This document shows, piece after piece, positions 32,267 through 34,867 of a stretch of 34,867 nucleotides of DNA. The number at the start of each line of letters is the position of its first letter. Position 1 is the stretch's first letter. A program made the translations under genes and the position numbers. The stretch lies in NCBI GenBank assembly GCA_900547295.1, contig URGK01000019.1, forward strand, positions 1 through 34,867. Direction: 5' to 3'. A model generated the notes under the pieces. That model saw only the letters and a list, made by a program, of their open reading frames with translations, did not search any database and was not told where the DNA came from. This stretch comes from an uncultured Eubacteriales bacterium (lineage in GTDB: Bacteria > Bacillota > Clostridia > Peptostreptococcales > Anaerovoracaceae).

Positions 32267-33028
32267 ATGCTGATAAAAGCACTTCTTTGTATAATAATAG
32301 GTATTGTTGCCGGCGCCGGCACCGGTCTTGCGGGCATTTCCGCAGCAATGGTAATATCCCCTATACTCATTGCATATCTTGGCTTCCCTGTATATGAGGC
32401 CATAGGTATCGCTCTTGGCGTAGATGTTTTTTCATCTGCGACATCATCAGTCACATTTATAAAAAGAAAAAACACAAATATCACGTCCTGCCGCAGAATT
32501 CTCATCTGCGCTCTGGTATTCACTGCCGCAGGCAGCGTGCTTTCATCATTTATGCCCGATTCCGTTCTGGGACACGGCATTATATTATGTACTATTGTAA
32601 TGTCTGTGAAATTTCTGTTCTTTCCGGACGCCAAGCTTCCGGATACAATTACATTTGAACGTCAGACGCAGATGGTTACGGCGGGAAGCTGCGCCGTAGG
32701 CGCTATATGCGGACTCTTTGGCGCAGGCGGAGGTATGATGTTTGTAATACTTCTCACCTGTCTTTTAGGCTATGATATCAAAACCGCCCTTGGCACCAGC
32801 CTTATAATTATGACACTTGTCGCACTTCTTGGAGCTGTCGTGCATTTTACCGTGGCAGAAAGCATCGACTGGACGGTGTTTGTCATATGTGCGGTTTCCG
32901 CCGCTGCAGGAGCAAAGGCCGCCGCTCTTTTTGCCAATTATGCTTCCGTAAAGCTTCTTAACATTATAATGGGTATTGTTTTTTTAATTCTGTGCGCCAG
33001 CCTTATAGTCGCAGAATATATCATATAA
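32267..33028 (+). CDS. TauE/SafE-family anion exporter
   Basis: A 253-residue membrane protein with about seven to eight hydrophobic segments in two related halves. The half-repeats GAGTGLAGISAAMVISPILI (about 16-35) and GAICGLFGAGGGMMFVILL (about 144-162) are the family signature. Known members export sulfite or sulfoacetate, or move other small organic anions. The ribosome site is weak (GGCAGG). The gene has its own promoter and is followed by a hairpin, so it is not in one operon with the dehydrogenase, but its position next to an acylating aldehyde dehydrogenase and an aminotransferase makes a link to taurine or similar compounds worth testing. Confidence 0.85.
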   Translation: MLIKALLCIIIGIVAGAGTGLAGISAAMVISPILIAYLGFPVYEAIGIALGVDVFSSATSSVTFIKRKNTNITSCRRILICALVFTAAGSVLSSFMPDSVLGHGIILCTIVMSVKFLFFPDAKLPDTITFERQTQMVTAGSCAVGAICGLFGAGGGMMFVILLTCLLGYDIKTALGTSLIIMTLVALLGAVVHFTVAESIDWTVFVICAVSAAAGAKAAALFANYASVKLLNIIMGIVFLILCASLIVAEYII

Positions 33029-33040
33029 TCAGAATTCTGA

Positions 33041-33086
33041 ATAAAAAACCGCCTTTCCGGGTAATAATAATACGGATATGGCGGTT
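33041..33086 (+). terminator. Hairpin after the TauE/SafE gene
   Basis: Stem AACCGCC / GGCGGTT (33047-33053 with 33080-33086) with inner pairing TCCG / CGGA, followed on the plus strand only by TAATTG. The better T-tract (six) is on the minus strand, so it may work best against transcription from the right. Confidence 0.55.
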
Positions 33087-33165
33087 AATTGTCAGACTCT
33101 TCAAACTGTATACTATACACAGCAAAAATATTATATGTATATAACAAAATTCTTATCCAAACCCC

Positions 33166-33195
33166 TTGATTTTCGATTTGAAAGTGATATATTAT
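33166..33195 (+). promoter_or_regulatory. Promoter of the acylating aldehyde dehydrogenase gene
   Basis: -35 TTGATT (33166-33171), 18-bp spacer and -10 TATTAT (33190-33195). About 20 nt downstream is a 7+7 dyad ATTGTAA / TTACAAT (33217-33238, 8-nt loop) in the leader, which could be an operator or an RNA hairpin. The ATG follows AAAAGGAGG, a very strong ribosome site. Confidence 0.55.
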
Positions 33196-33270
33196 ATTCA
33201 TCAAGTAATTACATAGATTGTAATTGGTTTTTTACAATTGATAAATAAATATAAAAGGAGGACTTTAAAA

Positions 33271-34695
33271 ATGTCATTAAATGCAAAAGAATATGTTGCA
33301 GGCCTAGTTGAAAAAGCAAGAAAAGCGCAGGCAATTGCTAACAACTTTACTCAGGAAGATGTAGATCTTATTACAGCTGCTGTTACTTATAATCTTACTA
33401 AACCTGAAAAGGCTAAGATGTATGCAGAAATGCTGGTTGAAGAATCAGGTATGGGTATTGCAGAAGATAAAGTTGGCAAAATCTACGGTAAAGTATGGGG
33501 AGCATACATCCAGATGAAGGACAAGAAGTCAGTTGGACTTATTGACGACAACAAGGAAACAGGTATGCAGACTTATGCTAAGCCAATGGGCGTTGTTGCC
33601 GGCATCATGCCTGTAACTAACGGTGAAGCAACTCCTATCGTTAAGTCAAACATGGCACTTAAGACAAGAAATGCTATAATCTTAGCACCTCACCCTAAGT
33701 GCAAGAAATTAAACGTTGTTATCGTTGACGAAATCAGAGCTACTCTTAAGAAATTAGGATATCCTGAAGATTTAGTACAGACTTGCGCACCTGAATGGGT
33801 TAAGCTGGAAACTTCACAGGAATTAATGAAGCAGTGCGATTTCATACTTGCAACAGGCGGAGAAGCATTAGTTGAAACTGCTTACTCATCAGGAACTCCT
33901 GCTATCGGCGTTGGCGTAGGTAACTGCGTATCAATCGTAACAGGCAAGACTCCAATGGACAAGGTTGCAGAAATGATCGTAACTTCAAAGAAATACGATA
34001 ACGCTACTTCATGCTCAACAGAAAACAACATCATCGTATTCGAAGACTGCTATGATGAATTTGTTAAAGAAATGGAAGCACACGGTGCTGTTCTGTTCAA
34101 AGAAGGATCAGAAGAAAAGACAAAGCTTCAGAAGACTATGTGGCCAAACACTCCTAACGACCACGTATTAAACAGAGCAATCGTTGCACAGAATGCTGAA
34201 ACTATCGCTAAATTAGCTGATATAGAAGTTCCTGCAGGAACAAAAGTATTAATGGCTGAAGAAAACGGCGCAGGACTTGATCACCCGTTCGCAGGCGAAA
34301 AACTGTCACCTGTATCAGGCGTTCAGAAAGCTAAAGACCTTGACGATGCAATCGACAAGATGATGGCTTGCTTAAACTACCAGGGTAAAGGCCACAGCTG
34401 CGGTATCCACACTAATGACGACGAAGACGTTGCTAGAGTAGCATCAGTTGCTCCTGTAACTAAGTGCGTAGTAAACCAGCCTCAGTGCTTAACTAACTCA
34501 GGCGGATGGAACTGCGGATTCCCTGTATCAATGACATTAGGCTGCGGTACTTGGGGCGGCAACAGTGTATCACACAACGCAACTTACAAAGATCTTCTTA
34601 ACTTCACATACGTTTCAAGACAGATTCCTAACTGGAAACCTGAAAAGGTAGAAGATTTCATCGATGCAGCAGTAATCGCTAAGGTTGATGCTTAA
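33271..34695 (+). CDS. CoA-acylating aldehyde dehydrogenase, sulfoacetaldehyde dehydrogenase-like
   Basis: A 474-residue enzyme of the acylating group (with EutE, AdhE N-terminus, SauS): aldehyde + CoA + NAD(P) to acyl-CoA. It has PVTNGEATPIVKSNMALKTR (about 114-133), ILAPHPKCKK (about 137-146), catalytic Cys248 in NATSCSTENNIIVF and TLGCGTWGGNSVSHNATY near the end. The usual TNP after the catalytic Asn is TNG here, and the C-terminal third is rich in Cys. Start at ATG 33271 (MSLNAKEYV), not the earlier in-frame start at 33238, because AAAAGGAGG precedes it. Codon use (GCT, GTT, ACT, AAC, TTA) differs strongly from the other genes and suggests very high expression. Substrate uncertain: sulfoacetaldehyde, acetaldehyde or another short aldehyde. 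Confidence 0.85.
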   Translation: MSLNAKEYVAGLVEKARKAQAIANNFTQEDVDLITAAVTYNLTKPEKAKMYAEMLVEESGMGIAEDKVGKIYGKVWGAYIQMKDKKSVGLIDDNKETGMQTYAKPMGVVAGIMPVTNGEATPIVKSNMALKTRNAIILAPHPKCKKLNVVIVDEIRATLKKLGYPEDLVQTCAPEWVKLETSQELMKQCDFILATGGEALVETAYSSGTPAIGVGVGNCVSIVTGKTPMDKVAEMIVTSKKYDNATSCSTENNIIVFEDCYDEFVKEMEAHGAVLFKEGSEEKTKLQKTMWPNTPNDHVLNRAIVAQNAETIAKLADIEVPAGTKVLMAEENGAGLDHPFAGEKLSPVSGVQKAKDLDDAIDKMMACLNYQGKGHSCGIHTNDDEDVARVASVAPVTKCVVNQPQCLTNSGGWNCGFPVSMTLGCGTWGGNSVSHNATYKDLLNFTYVSRQIPNWKPEKVEDFIDAAVIAKVDA

Positions 34696-34728
34696 TCCCG
34701 GTTTAAATTAAACAGTAAACATTTTTTC

Positions 34729-34758
34729 TAGCACGGGTGGGAATCCCCCACCCTGCTA
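34729..34758 (+). terminator. GC-rich hairpin between the dehydrogenase and aminotransferase genes
   Basis: A 12-bp stem TAGCA-GGGTGGG / CCCACCC-TGCTA with one bulged C and loop AATCC, followed by AATATTTTTATT. The T-tract starts 4 nt late, so it is probably a partial terminator or an mRNA-stabilising 3' structure that lets some transcription pass to the aminotransferase 28 nt further on. Confidence 0.65.
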
Positions 34759-34786
34759 AATATTTTTATTGAAAAGGAGAAATGAA

Positions 34787-34867
34787 ATGTCAGCTATTCT
34801 AGAAAAAGATAGAAAATATAATATTCACTCATGGAGTGCTCAGGGTGCGCTTAACCCGCTTGTAGTA
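34787..34867 (+). CDS. Class III aminotransferase, N-terminal fragment (runs off the window)
   Basis: Only 27 residues are inside the window, from ATG 34787 after AAGGAG. The stretch HSWSAQGALNPLVV matches the N-terminus of class III PLP aminotransferases often named aspartate aminotransferase family or taurine-pyruvate aminotransferase, where H.W..Q is typical. It is downstream of the acylating dehydrogenase on the same strand. An aminotransferase that yields an aldehyde, next to a dehydrogenase that uses one, is a natural pair. The substrate cannot be read from this fragment. Confidence 0.6.
   Translation, partial: MSAILEKDRKYNIHSWSAQGALNPLVV

Noticed and set aside
1..34867. CRISPR array, prophage, insertion sequence or tRNA/rRNA genes
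   Set aside because: I saw no regularly spaced repeats, transposase or phage proteins, or cloverleaf-type sequences; intergenic gaps are short and mostly explained.

Overview
The window reads as a low-to-moderate GC, spore-forming anaerobe of the Clostridia. The sigE-spoIIGA pair and SleC-like cortex-lysis genes point to sporulation. A FabK-type fatty-acid operon, acetate kinase and CoA-transferase genes point to fermentation. A placement near the Anaerovoracaceae is a guess from general style, not something shown here. I saw no tRNA, rRNA, CRISPR array, insertion sequence or phage gene. UGA is an ordinary stop codon (argB, fabD, sigE and the SleC-like gene all end in it).

Layout. 1-2.9 kb (minus): rsmE behind a prmA gene split by an in-frame UGA, then a membrane protein and the start of a DUF6054-like gene. 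3-8.5 kb: a GPH-type transporter (minus) behind a MerR-like promoter, divergent from a transporter / crotonase / CoA-transferase operon (plus) that probably activates an imported short-chain acid. 8.5-11.3 kb: a secreted M14 metallopeptidase and a small membrane ORF. 11.6-14.0 kb: a spore cortex-lytic (SleC-like) module split over three genes. 14.1-19.8 kb: a fatty acid synthesis operon acpP-fabK-fabD-fabG-fabF-fabZ-fabF with a clear promoter carrying two matched operators. 19.9-24.1 kb: argC-argJ-argB-argD with an ARG box. 24.4-26.6 kb: an unrecognised membrane locus built around a DUF2089 regulator, with two alike membrane proteins and two alike micropeptides. 26.7-28.2 kb: spoIIGA-sigE. 28.3-29.4 kb: a secreted transglutaminase-like protein. 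29.6-30.9 kb: infC-rpmI-rplT with an AUU start and an attenuated leader. 30.9-32.1 kb: ackA. 32.2-34.9 kb (plus): a TauE/SafE exporter, then a CoA-acylating aldehyde dehydrogenase with highly-expressed-type codon use and the start of a class III aminotransferase.

The two places most likely to hold undescribed biology are the DUF2089 membrane/micropeptide locus with its AT-rich operators (24.66-26.63 kb) and the exporter / acylating dehydrogenase / aminotransferase locus at the right edge, which may process taurine or a related amino compound. The prmA UGA is the clearest sequence anomaly.
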